Below are positions 41,215 to 50,856 of a stretch of DNA of 59,894 nt, in pieces. A program made the position numbers and the translations under genes. Source of the DNA: an uncultured Bacilli bacterium. Its GTDB lineage: Bacteria; Bacillota_I; Bacilli_A; RF39; UBA660. The notes under the pieces are model-generated. The model did no database searches, had not been told where the DNA came from, and saw nothing but the letters and a program-made list of their open reading frames with translations. The stretch is from positions 1 through 59,894 of the forward strand of contig CAKOZD010000009.1 of NCBI GenBank assembly GCA_934131175.1, read 5' to 3'. Positions within the stretch are counted from its first letter, which is position 1. Each line of letters starts with the position of its first letter.

Positions 41215-41518
41215 TTTATTGGTTCTACTAAGTAATTTTGTAGATTAAATTAAATATAAAGTTTTAAGCCAAAGTATTTTTTCTAATCTATATTTGGAAC
41301 TTATTTTCATTGGTTTTATACTTAGAATTAGAATTATTTTATTTTTAAATTTACATTTAGTTTTATATTAAATAATATTGGGATATTTTATAATTTGTTG
41401 ATTAGAAAAAATACGGAAGACGCCAATACTTTTCACATGAATTGTATTGGTGTTTTTTAATTTTTATTATGGTATAATTTGATTGTGGTATGTTATTTAC
41501 TAAATGGAGGAGTTTTAT
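41215..41518. other. Intergenic region upstream of the restriction gene
   Basis: The first 190 bases show nothing recognisable. CGCCAATAC (about 41421) and GTATTGGTG (about 41444) then form a strong stem followed by six T, a terminator for the upstream gene or an attenuator. TGGTATAAT ends at 41478 and is the extended -10 of the restriction gene. Confidence 0.6.
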
Positions 41519-42781
41519 TTGAAAAAGAAAATTTACGAGTTGTGGGAAGAAATATTTAATGATTATAATGTTTTAAATGAAATAAAGAATAATGGATTTT
41601 TTGAAATAACTGCTGATCAAATACGACCATATAAAGAGCCTAGGCTTATGGCAAAATTTGACTATTATAAACAACTTCCAAAAATTTTTAAAGAAAATAA
41701 CTTGGGAATTTTACCGGTTTCAAATGGTAAGTATATCATTGGTAATTTTAATTTGTTTGAAAGTTTAAAAAAATCTAGTTATGAAAATGTTATTATAAAT
41801 GATGTATCATTGCCGAATTTTATCGAAACAATTGACCCTGATAATATTTACTCAGAGAGCAATGCCTTAAATGTTGCTTTTTTATCCGGAATGTTTGATG
41901 ATGTATTTGGAGAAAAAATGTATGAAACAATTCAAGGAAAAATGAGAGTTAAGTCATTTGAATTTTTAATTAATAAAAATAAAGTTAAAGTAAATGGAGC
42001 AGCAATTGAAATTGATGGCGGATATGAAAGTATGACAAAAGTAGTACTTGTTGAAGCCAAAAATTCTATGCCTAATGATTTTGTTATTAGGCAATTGTAT
42101 TATCCATATAGGTATTGGCATGATAAAATTGTTAAAGAAGTTATTCCTGTATTTTTTACTTATGAAAATGGAGTTTACACTTTTTTTATTTATAAGTTTT
42201 CTGATTTATATGACTATAATTCTCTTGAGTTAATAGATGTAAAAAGATATATAGTTTCAAATGCAATATCAGAAAATATTAAAAAGAATATATTTAAAAA
42301 TATTAATTTGATTGATGAACTTTCTCAAAAAGATATTCCGCTTCCTCAAGCAGACTCATTTAGTAAGGTTATTGCAAGTATTGATTTATTTAGTAATGGT
42401 ATTTGTAATGCTAATGATCTCTCTAACGAATTAGGATTTGATGTACGTCAAGGAAAATACTATATTGATGCATTACGTTATTTAGGAATCGTAGAAAAAA
42501 GTTCTACTTTTGGTGAATATAATTTAAGTGTATATGGAAGTATGCTTACAAATTATGATGTAAAAGGAAGAAATAAAGAATTGATTTCTTGTATTATTAA
42601 ACATAAACCATTTTATGATACATACAAATACTATAATGATAATGGAACTATTCCCGACAAGAGTTACATAATGGATATTATAAAAAAATATATACCTAAT
42701 ATGGCATTTGAAACTGTTAATAGAAGAGCAAGTACAATAAAGAGTTGGATTCAATGGATTATAGTGCTCAAGTATAATTAA
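41519..42781 (+). CDS. Type II restriction endonuclease-like protein
   Basis: This 420-residue protein has a PD-(D/E)XK-like centre near residue 165-185 (EIDGGYES, then VVLVEAKN), consistent with a D/E...ExK nuclease site. The next segment is FVIRQLYYPYRYW. The C-terminal 140 residues look like winged-helix domains (NDLSNELGFDVRQGKYYIDALRYLGIV). The layout and position, directly before a Dam-type adenine methylase, mark it as the nuclease of a type II system. TTG at 41519 is taken as the start because GGAGGAG lies seven bases upstream; the ATG at 41504 is part of that site. Specificity is inferred from the methylase only. Confidence 0.65.
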   Translation: MKKKIYELWEEIFNDYNVLNEIKNNGFFEITADQIRPYKEPRLMAKFDYYKQLPKIFKENNLGILPVSNGKYIIGNFNLFESLKKSSYENVIINDVSLPNFIETIDPDNIYSESNALNVAFLSGMFDDVFGEKMYETIQGKMRVKSFEFLINKNKVKVNGAAIEIDGGYESMTKVVLVEAKNSMPNDFVIRQLYYPYRYWHDKIVKEVIPVFFTYENGVYTFFIYKFSDLYDYNSLELIDVKRYIVSNAISENIKKNIFKNINLIDELSQKDIPLPQADSFSKVIASIDLFSNGICNANDLSNELGFDVRQGKYYIDALRYLGIVEKSSTFGEYNLSVYGSMLTNYDVKGRNKELISCIIKHKPFYDTYKYYNDNGTIPDKSYIMDIIKKYIPNMAFETVNRRASTIKSWIQWIIVLKYN

Positions 42782-42823
42782 TCATAAATGTAAAAATAGA
42801 TAATAAAGTAAATAATATATTTC

Positions 42824-42852
42824 TTTCAATTATTTAAAAAATAATATATAAT
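42824..42852 (+). promoter_or_regulatory. Promoter of the methylase gene
   Basis: TTTCAA (42824-42829), 17 nt, TATAAT (42847-42852). The methylase can thus be made independently of the nuclease. Confidence 0.6.
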
Positions 42853-42883
42853 ACTTGTAGTTAAATTTAAGAGGAGGTAATTT

Positions 42884-43738
42884 ATGTTAAAAGGAAAACC
42901 ATTTGTTAAGTGGGCAGGAGGAAAAAGACAGATACTTGATAAATTAATTAAATATGTACCTGAAGATTTTAATACTTATTATGAACCATTTGTTGGTGGT
43001 GGAGCACTTTTTTTTGAATTATCTCCTAAAAATGCAGTTATTAATGATAGTAATGAAGAATTAATAAATGTATTTAGATGTATTAAGGATGAAGAAAAAC
43101 TAACTAAAATGTGTAATGAATTAAATCATCATGAGGCAAATCATTCAGAAGAATATTATTATAAAATTAGAAATATAGATAGAGATAAAAAGAAATTTAA
43201 TAGACTTTCCGATTATAAAAGAGCTGCTAGAACAATATATTTGAATAAAGCTTGTTTTAATGGATTATATAGAGTAAATAGTAAAGGCGAATTTAATGTT
43301 CCTTTTGGTAAGAAACTAAAAGTTAATACTTATGAGGGACAAAACATAGGTATAATTCATGCCTATTTGAATTTTAATAATATTAATATTTTATCTATTG
43401 ATTTCGAAGAAGCAGTAAAAGACGCTAAAGAAGGAGACTTTATTTATTTTGATCCTCCATATGACTCAGATACTTCTACTTTCAATAGTTATACAGAAGA
43501 TGGCTTTTCTAAAGATGAACAAATAAGACTTTCTAATGTATTTAAGGATTTATCTGACAGAGGTTGTTTTGTAATGCTGTCAAATCATAATACTGTTTTA
43601 ATAAATGAATTGTATAAAGATTTTTATATTCATAAAATTACTGCAAAAAGAAATATAAATTCTGATGGTAAAAAGCGTGGAAAAGTTGAAGAAGTAATTA
43701 TTACCAATTATGAAATTGATTTAAGTTTTGAAGATTAG
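42884..43738 (+). CDS. DNA adenine methylase, Dam/M.DpnII type
   Basis: This 284-residue enzyme methylates N6 of adenine using S-adenosylmethionine. Motif I is KPFVKWAGGKRQI followed by YYEPFVGGGALFFEL. Motif IV, the catalytic one, is FIYFDPPYDSD near residue 186. YLNKACFNGLYRVNSKGEFNVPFGK is the target-recognition segment typical of Dam and M.DpnII, which act on GATC. It lies 102 bases after the restriction gene, with its own promoter and a strong AGGAGGT ribosome site. GATC specificity is inferred from family resemblance. Confidence 0.9.
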   Translation: MLKGKPFVKWAGGKRQILDKLIKYVPEDFNTYYEPFVGGGALFFELSPKNAVINDSNEELINVFRCIKDEEKLTKMCNELNHHEANHSEEYYYKIRNIDRDKKKFNRLSDYKRAARTIYLNKACFNGLYRVNSKGEFNVPFGKKLKVNTYEGQNIGIIHAYLNFNNINILSIDFEEAVKDAKEGDFIYFDPPYDSDTSTFNSYTEDGFSKDEQIRLSNVFKDLSDRGCFVMLSNHNTVLINELYKDFYIHKITAKRNINSDGKKRGKVEEVIITNYEIDLSFED

Positions 43739-43743
43739 ATTTT

Positions 43744-43770
43744 AAGCAAACGTTTAGTTTGTTTTTTTCT
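43744..43770 (+). terminator. Terminator of the methylase gene
   Basis: GCAAAC and GTTTGT pair around a five-base loop and are followed by a long T-rich run. Confidence 0.7.
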
Positions 43771-43778
43771 TTTTTTTA

Positions 43779-43787
43779 TGGTATAAT
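43779..43787 (+). promoter_or_regulatory. Extended -10 promoter with GGGG leader
   Basis: TGGTATAAT ends at 43787, and GGGG lies 13 nt downstream. Confidence 0.65.
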
Positions 43788-43811
43788 AAGCGACATTAAA
43801 GGGGTATTTAT

Positions 43812-44624
43812 ATGGTTGATAGATATAGAATAGAAAGTTATAATTTATATGATATTTTAAGAGACGAATTAAATACTTTTGGTACTACTTGGACAGCAAA
43901 AGAAAAAGCAGATTATATTTATATTAGAATGTGCCAAAAATTTAACTTTGATGAAAGATGGAGATATTCTAATAATAAATTATTACATGATACTATTTTT
44001 GATAGAGAACTAGATATTACAAATATTGATTTAAGTAAGACAGTTTGTAATGGTTTTAGTAAAGCCTTTTGTGATATGCTTAATATTCTATTATCAGATT
44101 GTGATGATTTTGATATGGCACTTACTCATGGAAAGTTAGGTCATGTTTATAGTTATGTGTATTTTAAAGACTTTCATTGTGTATACGGTTCTATTTTACC
44201 AGTTAGTGATTTTATGAATGTAAAGTTAAAGTTACCACTTGATGGTATTAGATTTGTAAATGGTGATGACTGGGATTTAGAAATTTTACAGAGTAGAGGT
44301 CTTAGAAAAATAGGTTATGATGCTAGTGGAGTTGAAAACTTAAGAAGAATTAGCAATATAATAAGAAATGAATCATCTAATGCTAAGATATTAGATTTAC
44401 TGATTGAAAATGTTGATTTTAAAGATTTAGGAATGGTTGAAGCAAATAAATTTTTAAATATTTGTTCATTAAAAGCACATGACAAGAAATTAAAAGAACT
44501 TGGTATTACAAGAAGTACTTCTAAAAGTATTGATGGTGAAATTAGTTTTATTTATAGTATTGATGGTGACGAGAAATATTTAGAAAAAGAAGAATATGGA
44601 AAAGTTAAATTTTACAAAATGTAA
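43812..44624 (+). CDS. Transglutaminase-like protein
   Basis: This 270-residue soluble protein has an intact transglutaminase-like triad outline. The Cys helix is TVCNGFSKAFCDMLNILL near residue 77. The His strand is GKLGHVYSYVYF near 113, and the Asp is in GSILPVSDF near 133. The N-terminal 70 residues and C-terminal 120 residues are helical extensions. Intracellular family members act as proteases, peptide N-glycanase-like enzymes or transamidases, and which applies is unknown. It shares leader layout with the similar gene at 147-776. The ribosome site is AAAGGGG. Confidence 0.6.
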   Translation: MVDRYRIESYNLYDILRDELNTFGTTWTAKEKADYIYIRMCQKFNFDERWRYSNNKLLHDTIFDRELDITNIDLSKTVCNGFSKAFCDMLNILLSDCDDFDMALTHGKLGHVYSYVYFKDFHCVYGSILPVSDFMNVKLKLPLDGIRFVNGDDWDLEILQSRGLRKIGYDASGVENLRRISNIIRNESSNAKILDLLIENVDFKDLGMVEANKFLNICSLKAHDKKLKELGITRSTSKSIDGEISFIYSIDGDEKYLEKEEYGKVKFYKM

Positions 44625-44632
44625 TTTTAATT

Positions 44633-44660
44633 TTGAATAATACATAAATTATGATATAAT
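44633..44660 (+). promoter_or_regulatory. Promoter of rluD
   Basis: TTGAAT (44633-44638), 16 nt, TATAAT (44655-44660) preceded by TGA. Confidence 0.65.
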
Positions 44661-44683
44661 TTGAGTCGATTGGAGGAATGCAT

Positions 44684-45568
44684 ATGATTAAAGTAGTAGA
44701 AGAAGATAAAATTAGAATTGATAATTATTTAGCGGAAAAATTAGAATTATCACGTAGCAAAATACAAAAATTAATTAAAGATGGTAAAGTATTAGTTAAT
44801 GGAAAAGAAGTTAATGTTAGTTATAAAGTTAAGTTAGATGATGAGATTGAAGTAGAAGAGGAATTAGAAGAAGAAATGAATGCTGTTCCTGAAAATATTC
44901 CAATTGATATAATCTATGAAGATGATGATTTATTAGTAATTAATAAAGCAAGTGGTATGGTAGTTCATCCAGCACCAGGTCATTATACAGGTACTTTAGT
45001 TAATGCATTACTTTATAGATTTGATTTAAACAGTGGAGAAGCTAACAGGCCAGGTATTGTACATAGATTAGATAAAGACACTAGTGGGCTTATGCTAGTT
45101 GCAAAAAATGAGTTTACTCATGAAAAATTAAGTGAAATGATTGGAAAGAAAGATGTTGAGAGGAAATATCTAGCAATTGTTGATGGATTAATTAAACATG
45201 ATACAGGCACTATTGATGCGCCTATTGGAAGAGACCCTAATAATAGACAAAAGATGGCTGTTACTGATATAAATGGAAAAGACTCTATAACACATTTTAA
45301 AGTATTAGAAAGATTTGATAATAATACATTTATTGAATGTATTTTAGAGACTGGTAGAACTCATCAAATAAGAGTACATATGAATTATATAGGTTTTCCT
45401 ATTAATAATGATCCACTTTATGGTAGAGGAAAAGCAACTGAATTTGGACAAATGTTACATTCATATAGTATAAAATTTAATCATCCAAGAACTGGAAAAG
45501 AATTAAGTTTTAGAGTAGACCCACCAAAAGAGTTTATGGATAAGTTAAATGAATTAAGACAAAATTAA
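44684..45568 (+). CDS. rluD: Pseudouridine synthase, RluD/RluA family
   Basis: This 294-residue enzyme isomerises uridine in 23S rRNA. Residues 1-60 form an S4 RNA-binding domain (IDNYLAEKLELSRSKIQKLIKDGKVLVNG). The catalytic domain contains the hallmark PGIVHRLDKDTSGLMLVAK with the active Asp near residue 133, then GRTHQIRVHM and a final LHSYSIKFNHP. The ATG at 44684 is seven bases after GGAGG; the ATG at 44678 is too close to it. It converges with the M16 peptidase genes at a shared terminator. The exact target uridines cannot be told. Confidence 0.92.
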   Translation: MIKVVEEDKIRIDNYLAEKLELSRSKIQKLIKDGKVLVNGKEVNVSYKVKLDDEIEVEEELEEEMNAVPENIPIDIIYEDDDLLVINKASGMVVHPAPGHYTGTLVNALLYRFDLNSGEANRPGIVHRLDKDTSGLMLVAKNEFTHEKLSEMIGKKDVERKYLAIVDGLIKHDTGTIDAPIGRDPNNRQKMAVTDINGKDSITHFKVLERFDNNTFIECILETGRTHQIRVHMNYIGFPINNDPLYGRGKATEFGQMLHSYSIKFNHPRTGKELSFRVDPPKEFMDKLNELRQN

Positions 45569-45600
45569 AAGAAAATTATGAAGTGTAATTTTCTTTTTTT
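45567..45600. terminator. Bidirectional terminator
   Basis: AAAGAAAATTA (45568-45578) and TAATTTTCTTT (45586-45596) form an 11-bp stem between the converging rluD and M16 genes. Confidence 0.75.
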
Positions 45601-46838
45601 GTATCTTTAATAGAAATTTCTGTATAGTTATTAAAATCAAGACTTTTAATTGTTGAAACATAGTAATCAAAAGTTAAATTATAAATATCATCAGTTTTAT
45701 CAAGATATGGATAATCAAAATCAATTACATTAGTAATGAATGGAGAAATCATTTTAAATATATTTTCATCTCTTAAAATTAACTCCATTATACATGCTTT
45801 CTTATCTAAGTTAAAATTATTTAGGCTAAAACTATTCATCTCTTTAATTCTATTAAGTATTTCATGTGATAAAACATCCCCGTCGGCAGTATAATTACCA
45901 ATGGTTAAAAGAAGATAATCATCAACTCTTTTCATACCACAATTCATTCTATCAGTAATAATATTTTTATCAATCATCTCTTTATAAAATGTTGAAGTAA
46001 CTCCAAAAAAATTATTAAAAAAGCAAGATATAAAAAAGTCTAAATCTAATTTTTCTTTATTACTGAACTTACTACAATTAACTTTAAAAGCAATTTCTCT
46101 ATATTCTCTAGGAGTAGGAAATTCTAATATATCTATTTTCTTTGAAACTACATCTACGTATTTATTTTTTATTATTTTAACTTCATGTTTTTTCTTATCT
46201 AAATGCTTAAAATATTCTTTTATTATATTAATAACATTTTCTTTATTAAAGTTACCAGCAACTACAATAATTTGATTATCTGTTCTATAAAAGGCATTGT
46301 ACAATGCTTCAATCTCTTCCTTAGTAGTATTTTCTATATCACAAATATTTCCACCAACATCAAGAAAATCAGTTTCACCAAACACATCTTTCATAATCAT
46401 TCTACCTAAATGATAGAACTTATTATCCATTCTACATCTTACTTCTTGAAGAATTGGCTTCTTTAATTTATTAAGTTTTTCATCACTAAAACTAACATTA
46501 TTAACAGCATCAAGAATAGTTCTAATACCAACATCGACATTTTCAACTGCTTGGAAATAGTATTCTGTTGAAACTTCACCTGTTTGAGCATTAGTATTCA
46601 TCTGCATTTTACCAAGATCTTTCAAAAAATTACCTTTATCATTGCATTCAACAATATAGTGTTCTAATATATGAGCAAGTCCATCATTTAAATGATACTT
46701 CTTTCCATCAAGTATAAAATCTTTGCTTCTTCCACCACATAAAGTAATATAAGTAAAAAATGTAGAATGACGTCTCTCATCTTTATATAAAAATATTCTT
46801 AAGCCATTATCTAAAATAATTGTCTCTATATTATTCAT
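45576..46838 (-). CDS. yfmH: M16-family zinc peptidase, active subunit (YfmH type)
   Basis: This 420-residue protein carries the inverted zinc motif HILEH (HxxEH, near residue 55) and a downstream acidic ligand region, as in the catalytic subunit of M16B peptidases. The upstream gene encodes a homologue without the motif. In Bacillus such a pair, YfmF and YfmH, is linked to EF-P modification. The stop of the upstream gene overlaps its start by eight bases, so the subunits are coupled. There is no signal peptide, hence a cytoplasmic peptidase. The symbol is by analogy. Confidence 0.8.
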   Translation of the reverse strand: MNNIETIILDNGLRIFLYKDERRHSTFFTYITLCGGRSKDFILDGKKYHLNDGLAHILEHYIVECNDKGNFLKDLGKMQMNTNAQTGEVSTEYYFQAVENVDVGIRTILDAVNNVSFSDEKLNKLKKPILQEVRCRMDNKFYHLGRMIMKDVFGETDFLDVGGNICDIENTTKEEIEALYNAFYRTDNQIIVVAGNFNKENVINIIKEYFKHLDKKKHEVKIIKNKYVDVVSKKIDILEFPTPREYREIAFKVNCSKFSNKEKLDLDFFISCFFNNFFGVTSTFYKEMIDKNIITDRMNCGMKRVDDYLLLTIGNYTADGDVLSHEILNRIKEMNSFSLNNFNLDKKACIMELILRDENIFKMISPFITNVIDFDYPYLDKTDDIYNLTFDYYVSTIKSLDFNNYTEISIKDTKKENYTS

Positions 46839-48090
46839 GTTCCTTCTCCTTTAAAAAATAAATTGTATCTAAGACTAATCTATTTACAAAATTACTAATA
46901 TCCTCACAACTAATATTTTTATACTTCTCGTAATAATCTTCAAGAGTATTACTTATTCCCAAAGTACTATCAATAAAGTCTTCAAATATAAGTCCTTTAT
47001 TATCTTTCTTTTTAATAACATCAATCCTACGTCTATCAATTAAATTATTAACACCATCTCTAATAATATCAGGATTTTTTAAACTATCGATAACTTCAAT
47101 TATCTTCTCTTTAGTAATTTCCATATTATCTTTATTAATAAATGCTTTAACTTCTAGTAAGCCATAATGTGCATATGGAATAACTTGTACTGAATAAACT
47201 ATTTCTAACTCATCCCTTAAAATCTTACTAAGTATTCTAGAAGATAAAGATGTTAATAAATCTCTTATAAAATTCAAATAAATATAGTCATCCTTTGTAG
47301 CATCTTTTAACTTATATACAACAGATAAACAAGAATTATTAAAAGAACTCTCATCAACAACTTCTAAAACATTATCTCTTAATTTCATAAAGTAATATAA
47401 TTCTGAATCAAAAACTTTACCTTTAAAATTCTTATATAAATATTTATCACATAACTCATTAATTTTATTCTCATCAACATTTCCCATTACAAAAATAACA
47501 GGAGAATTATCAATAATATTTTTTCTATAATAATCATATAAATTACTGGTAGTAACTTTTTCAATTAAATAAGTATTCCTAGCAAGGTCTAATGAAAGAA
47601 TACCATCTACATCAACAATTTCTCTTAATCTTATATTTTGATAAGGACCAATATTCTTTAAAGCATTATCAATACCAAGAAGTAGATTTTTCTTTTCTTT
47701 TTCAAGTTCAAAAGAAGAAAAACAATTATTTTTTACTAAAGGATTATAAATCATTTCACTAAATAGACTAAATTGTTCTTCTAATAAATCTTCTTTTAAA
47801 GAATCAGTATCAGGAATAATCAAATTAAAAACAAAATATCCATTTAAACCAATTCCAAAATATCCACAATGAGTACCAAGAACATATAATTCTTTTTTAG
47901 CAAGAACGAACTCCTCTTCAGACGGATATTTTTTATTCATAAATTGCAACATATTTGGAAGAAGATTATTAAAAGCTAAATCTTCTTTTTTAAACTTAAT
48001 AGGAAACATTACCTGTATCTGTATTGTTCTAAAATCATTGTTTTTTAAAATATAAGGCTTTTTACTTATATTTATCTTCACATTTACCAC
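46831..48090 (-). CDS. yfmF: M16-family non-catalytic partner (YfmF type)
   Basis: This 419-residue protein has the same length and fold outline as its neighbour. At the place where HxxEH would sit (NLLPNMLQFMNKKYPSEEEF) no zinc ligands exist. The C-terminal half keeps the Arg/Tyr-containing substrate-groove pattern (LRDELEIVYSVQVIPYAHYGLLEV). Such inactive halves complete the clamshell of heterodimeric M16B enzymes. It is the first gene of the operon, and its promoter region, 48091-48153, is shared with the divergent tsaC. Confidence 0.78.
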   Translation of the reverse strand: MVNVKINISKKPYILKNNDFRTIQIQVMFPIKFKKEDLAFNNLLPNMLQFMNKKYPSEEEFVLAKKELYVLGTHCGYFGIGLNGYFVFNLIIPDTDSLKEDLLEEQFSLFSEMIYNPLVKNNCFSSFELEKEKKNLLLGIDNALKNIGPYQNIRLREIVDVDGILSLDLARNTYLIEKVTTSNLYDYYRKNIIDNSPVIFVMGNVDENKINELCDKYLYKNFKGKVFDSELYYFMKLRDNVLEVVDESSFNNSCLSVVYKLKDATKDDYIYLNFIRDLLTSLSSRILSKILRDELEIVYSVQVIPYAHYGLLEVKAFINKDNMEITKEKIIEVIDSLKNPDIIRDGVNNLIDRRRIDVIKKKDNKGLIFEDFIDSTLGISNTLEDYYEKYKNISCEDISNFVNRLVLDTIYFLKEKEHE

Positions 48091-48153
48091 CTCAAAAAAA
48101 TTATATCAAAATAAAGAACTAATTTATAGTATAATAGAATTAAGGAGAATTAT

Positions 48154-48768
48154 ATGAAAACAAAATACTTTAATTGGAAAGATAATATAGATGAGATTGA
48201 ATTAAATAAAATAAAGGAAATATTAGATAATGATGGAGTGATTATATTTCCAACGGATACAGTTTATGGAATAGCATGTAACTGTTTTAGTGCTAATGCA
48301 ATTAAAAAAATATTTGATATTAAGAAAAGACCGGCAAACAAACCAATAAATGTTTTATCAAACAGCCTAGATAAAATAAAATTAGTAAGTAAAAATATAA
48401 GTGAAAAAGAAGAATTTCTAATAAATGAATATATGCCAGGAGCATTAACTGTCATTTTAGATAAGAATGAAAAAGTACCAGAAATTTTAACAGCTGGACT
48501 AGAAACTATTGGAGTAAGAATACCTAAAAATAATATTTCACTAAGAATACTTGAGAGCGTATCATATCCATTAGCAACGACAAGTGCAAATATTTCTGGA
48601 GATAGTGCTGGGATAGAGATTACTGACTTTTTAGAAGAGTTTGATGGAGTAGTTGATGCGATAATTGACGGAGGAGAAACAGATTTGAAAGTAGCATCGA
48701 CAATAGTTAGAGTTGAAAGTGACAATAAATTAAAAATAATTCGTGAAGGAACATTAAAAATTAAATAA
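48154..48768 (+). CDS. tsaC: L-threonylcarbamoyladenylate synthase
   Basis: This 204-residue YrdC-domain enzyme makes threonylcarbamoyl-AMP from threonine, bicarbonate and ATP for the t6A37 modification of tRNAs that read ANN codons. Hallmarks are GVIIFPTDTVYGIACN, KKRPANKPINVL, MPGALTVILD, GVRIPKN and ATTSANISG. It is the short TsaC/YrdC length, without the C-terminal Sua5 domain. AAGGAG precedes the ATG. It diverges from the M16 genes. Confidence 0.92.
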   Translation: MKTKYFNWKDNIDEIELNKIKEILDNDGVIIFPTDTVYGIACNCFSANAIKKIFDIKKRPANKPINVLSNSLDKIKLVSKNISEKEEFLINEYMPGALTVILDKNEKVPEILTAGLETIGVRIPKNNISLRILESVSYPLATTSANISGDSAGIEITDFLEEFDGVVDAIIDGGETDLKVASTIVRVESDNKLKIIREGTLKIK

Positions 48769-48809
48769 ATGTGATAAAATAGAATAAAAGTATAGTAGGT
48801 GAAAATAAT

Positions 48810-49922
48810 ATGAATGAACAAGTTGCTAATAAAAAAGATGAACAATCTTTAGAAACTAAATGTCCAGCTTGTGGGGCATCGATTTCATTTAATCCAAAAG
48901 CAGGTAAATGGAAATGTGAATATTGTGGTAGTGAATTTACTTTAGAAGAAATGCAAAAAGAAAATAATTCATCTGCATCACAAAATAATAACGAAACTAC
49001 AAAAAAGCAAGAAAAAATTCCAAAAGATGAATATTCTGCATATGTATCATATAAATGTGAAAGTTGTGGAGCAGAAATAATAGCTGATGAGCAAACAGCA
49101 GCGACATTTTGTGTGTACTGTGGAAATACAGCTATATTAAAAAGTAAATTATCAGGAGAGTTTGCACCAAGCAAATTAATTCCATTTAAAAAAGAAAATA
49201 AAGAAGCAATTGAAGCTTTTAAAGGATTATCTAAAGGAAGACCTCTAATGCCAAGCGACTTCAATAATGAAAAAAACATTGAAAAAATAAAAGGTGTATA
49301 CATACCTTTTTGGTTATATGATTTGGATGTAAGTGGAACAGTAAATATGAACGCTAATGTTGTAACAACATGGACAAGAGGAAGAACACATTATACCAAA
49401 ACAGATACATATAATGTTAATCGTGGTGGAAACATGAAGTTTAATAATATTCCAGTAGATGCATCAACTAGATTTGAAAATGATATTATGAATTCAATTG
49501 AACCATTTAATTTTCAAGAACTAATACCTTATAATCATGCCTATTTATCAGGCTTTTATGCAGAAAAATATGATGAAGATGGAGAGAAAGTATTACAAGA
49601 AGCATCAATAAGAGCAAAAAATACAGCTATTGATACCTTAAAAGATGTGGACACATTAAGGTATACAACAAAAACAGTCCTTGGAAATACCATTAATGCA
49701 AAAGAAGTAAATAGACAATATGTATTACTACCAGTATGGATGGTTAATGTAAAATATAATAATCAAATGTATCCATTCGCGATGAATGGTCAAACAGGAG
49801 AATTTATTGGAAATATTCCATTAGACAAAAAGAAAGTATTAAAGTATTCAATAATCATATATATAATATCTGCTCTAGTAATACTTCTTGGAAGTTATAT
49901 TTTATATGTAATAGGAGGTTAA
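48810..49922 (+). CDS. Zinc-ribbon protein with C-terminal membrane helix
   Basis: This 370-residue protein starts with two zinc ribbons (CPACG...CEYCG near residues 14-36 and CESCG...CVYCG near 77-98). A long beta-rich domain follows (GVYIPFWLYDLDVSG; LLPVWMVNVKYNNQMYPFAMNGQTGEFIG), and one transmembrane helix ends the protein (about 346-366). In other Firmicutes such proteins neighbour TPM-domain genes, as here, where the next gene starts two bases after the stop. It is probably a cytoplasmic, membrane-anchored partner of the TPM protein. The biochemical role is unknown. Confidence 0.75.
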   Translation: MNEQVANKKDEQSLETKCPACGASISFNPKAGKWKCEYCGSEFTLEEMQKENNSSASQNNNETTKKQEKIPKDEYSAYVSYKCESCGAEIIADEQTAATFCVYCGNTAILKSKLSGEFAPSKLIPFKKENKEAIEAFKGLSKGRPLMPSDFNNEKNIEKIKGVYIPFWLYDLDVSGTVNMNANVVTTWTRGRTHYTKTDTYNVNRGGNMKFNNIPVDASTRFENDIMNSIEPFNFQELIPYNHAYLSGFYAEKYDEDGEKVLQEASIRAKNTAIDTLKDVDTLRYTTKTVLGNTINAKEVNRQYVLLPVWMVNVKYNNQMYPFAMNGQTGEFIGNIPLDKKKVLKYSIIIYIISALVILLGSYILYVIGG

Positions 49923-49923
49923 C

Positions 49924-50856
49924 ATGAAAAGAAAAATAATAAATACATTAGTAATTGTAATTACACTTCTATCTATTAATATAATTCCATGTCATGCTGA
50001 AGTAAAAACATATAACAGAAATGAATTAGAAAATTATGGAGTAAAGAAAAATATTACTATAACAGATAGTGTGAAAAGTAATATTCTAAATACAAAAGCA
50101 GTTGACTCTGAGGACAAAATCTATGACTTTTCCGATGTGTTAACAGATGATGAAGAAGATAAGTTAAGAGATAGAATGAGAAACTTTACTGAAAAATATA
50201 ACATGGAAACAGTAATTTTAATTGATAACGTTCCATATTCTTACGAAAATAAAAATGAACAATTCGCAACTGACTTTTATGATTATAATGACTTTGGACT
50301 AAACTATGACAAATATGATGGAGTTATATTATTTAGAAATACATATGAAACGGACCCATATTATGATGCCTATGCATATGGAAATGCTCAATTATACTTT
50401 TATAGAACACGTCTAAGTGATATTTTAGATGATATTTATAATGATATTCACTCAGAAAACTACTATGAAGCTTTTAATAAATACTTAGATGATTTAGAAA
50501 CCTATTATAGTAAAGGAAAACTAGAAAATTATACTGTAGATAAAAATGGTTATCTAAAAGAAATAAAACATTATAAAGCACCAATCCTTTTAATAATATT
50601 AGGATCAGGAGTTGTAACAGCAATTATCATGGGAATAATGATTTCTAAAAATAAAATGATAAGAAAGGCAACAACAGCAACTGAATATTTAGATAAAAAT
50701 TCATTAAAATTAACAACCAAAGAAGACATATTTGTAACAACGCATACAACAAGTTATACTGAGTCAGACTCATCATCAAGTGGTGGAGGAGGATATTCTT
50801 CATCAGGAGGATCATCAGGAATTGGACATAGTAGTGGTGGAGGAAGACATGGATAA
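49924..50856 (+). CDS. TPM-domain membrane protein with Gly/Ser-rich tail
   Basis: This 310-residue protein has a signal sequence (residues about 5-25, ending near CHAEV). A TPM domain (TLP18.3/Psb32/MOLO-1 type, about 55-190) contains YDFSDVLTDDEEDKLRDRM and YDGVILFRN. A transmembrane helix lies at about 220-240. The cytoplasmic or exposed tail ends in a Gly/Ser-rich, His-containing stretch. This final tract is typical of the family. AGGAGG lies within the last codons of the preceding gene, so the two are translationally coupled. Confidence 0.82.
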   Translation: MKRKIINTLVIVITLLSINIIPCHAEVKTYNRNELENYGVKKNITITDSVKSNILNTKAVDSEDKIYDFSDVLTDDEEDKLRDRMRNFTEKYNMETVILIDNVPYSYENKNEQFATDFYDYNDFGLNYDKYDGVILFRNTYETDPYYDAYAYGNAQLYFYRTRLSDILDDIYNDIHSENYYEAFNKYLDDLETYYSKGKLENYTVDKNGYLKEIKHYKAPILLIILGSGVVTAIIMGIMISKNKMIRKATTATEYLDKNSLKLTTKEDIFVTTHTTSYTESDSSSSGGGGYSSSGGSSGIGHSSGGGRHG

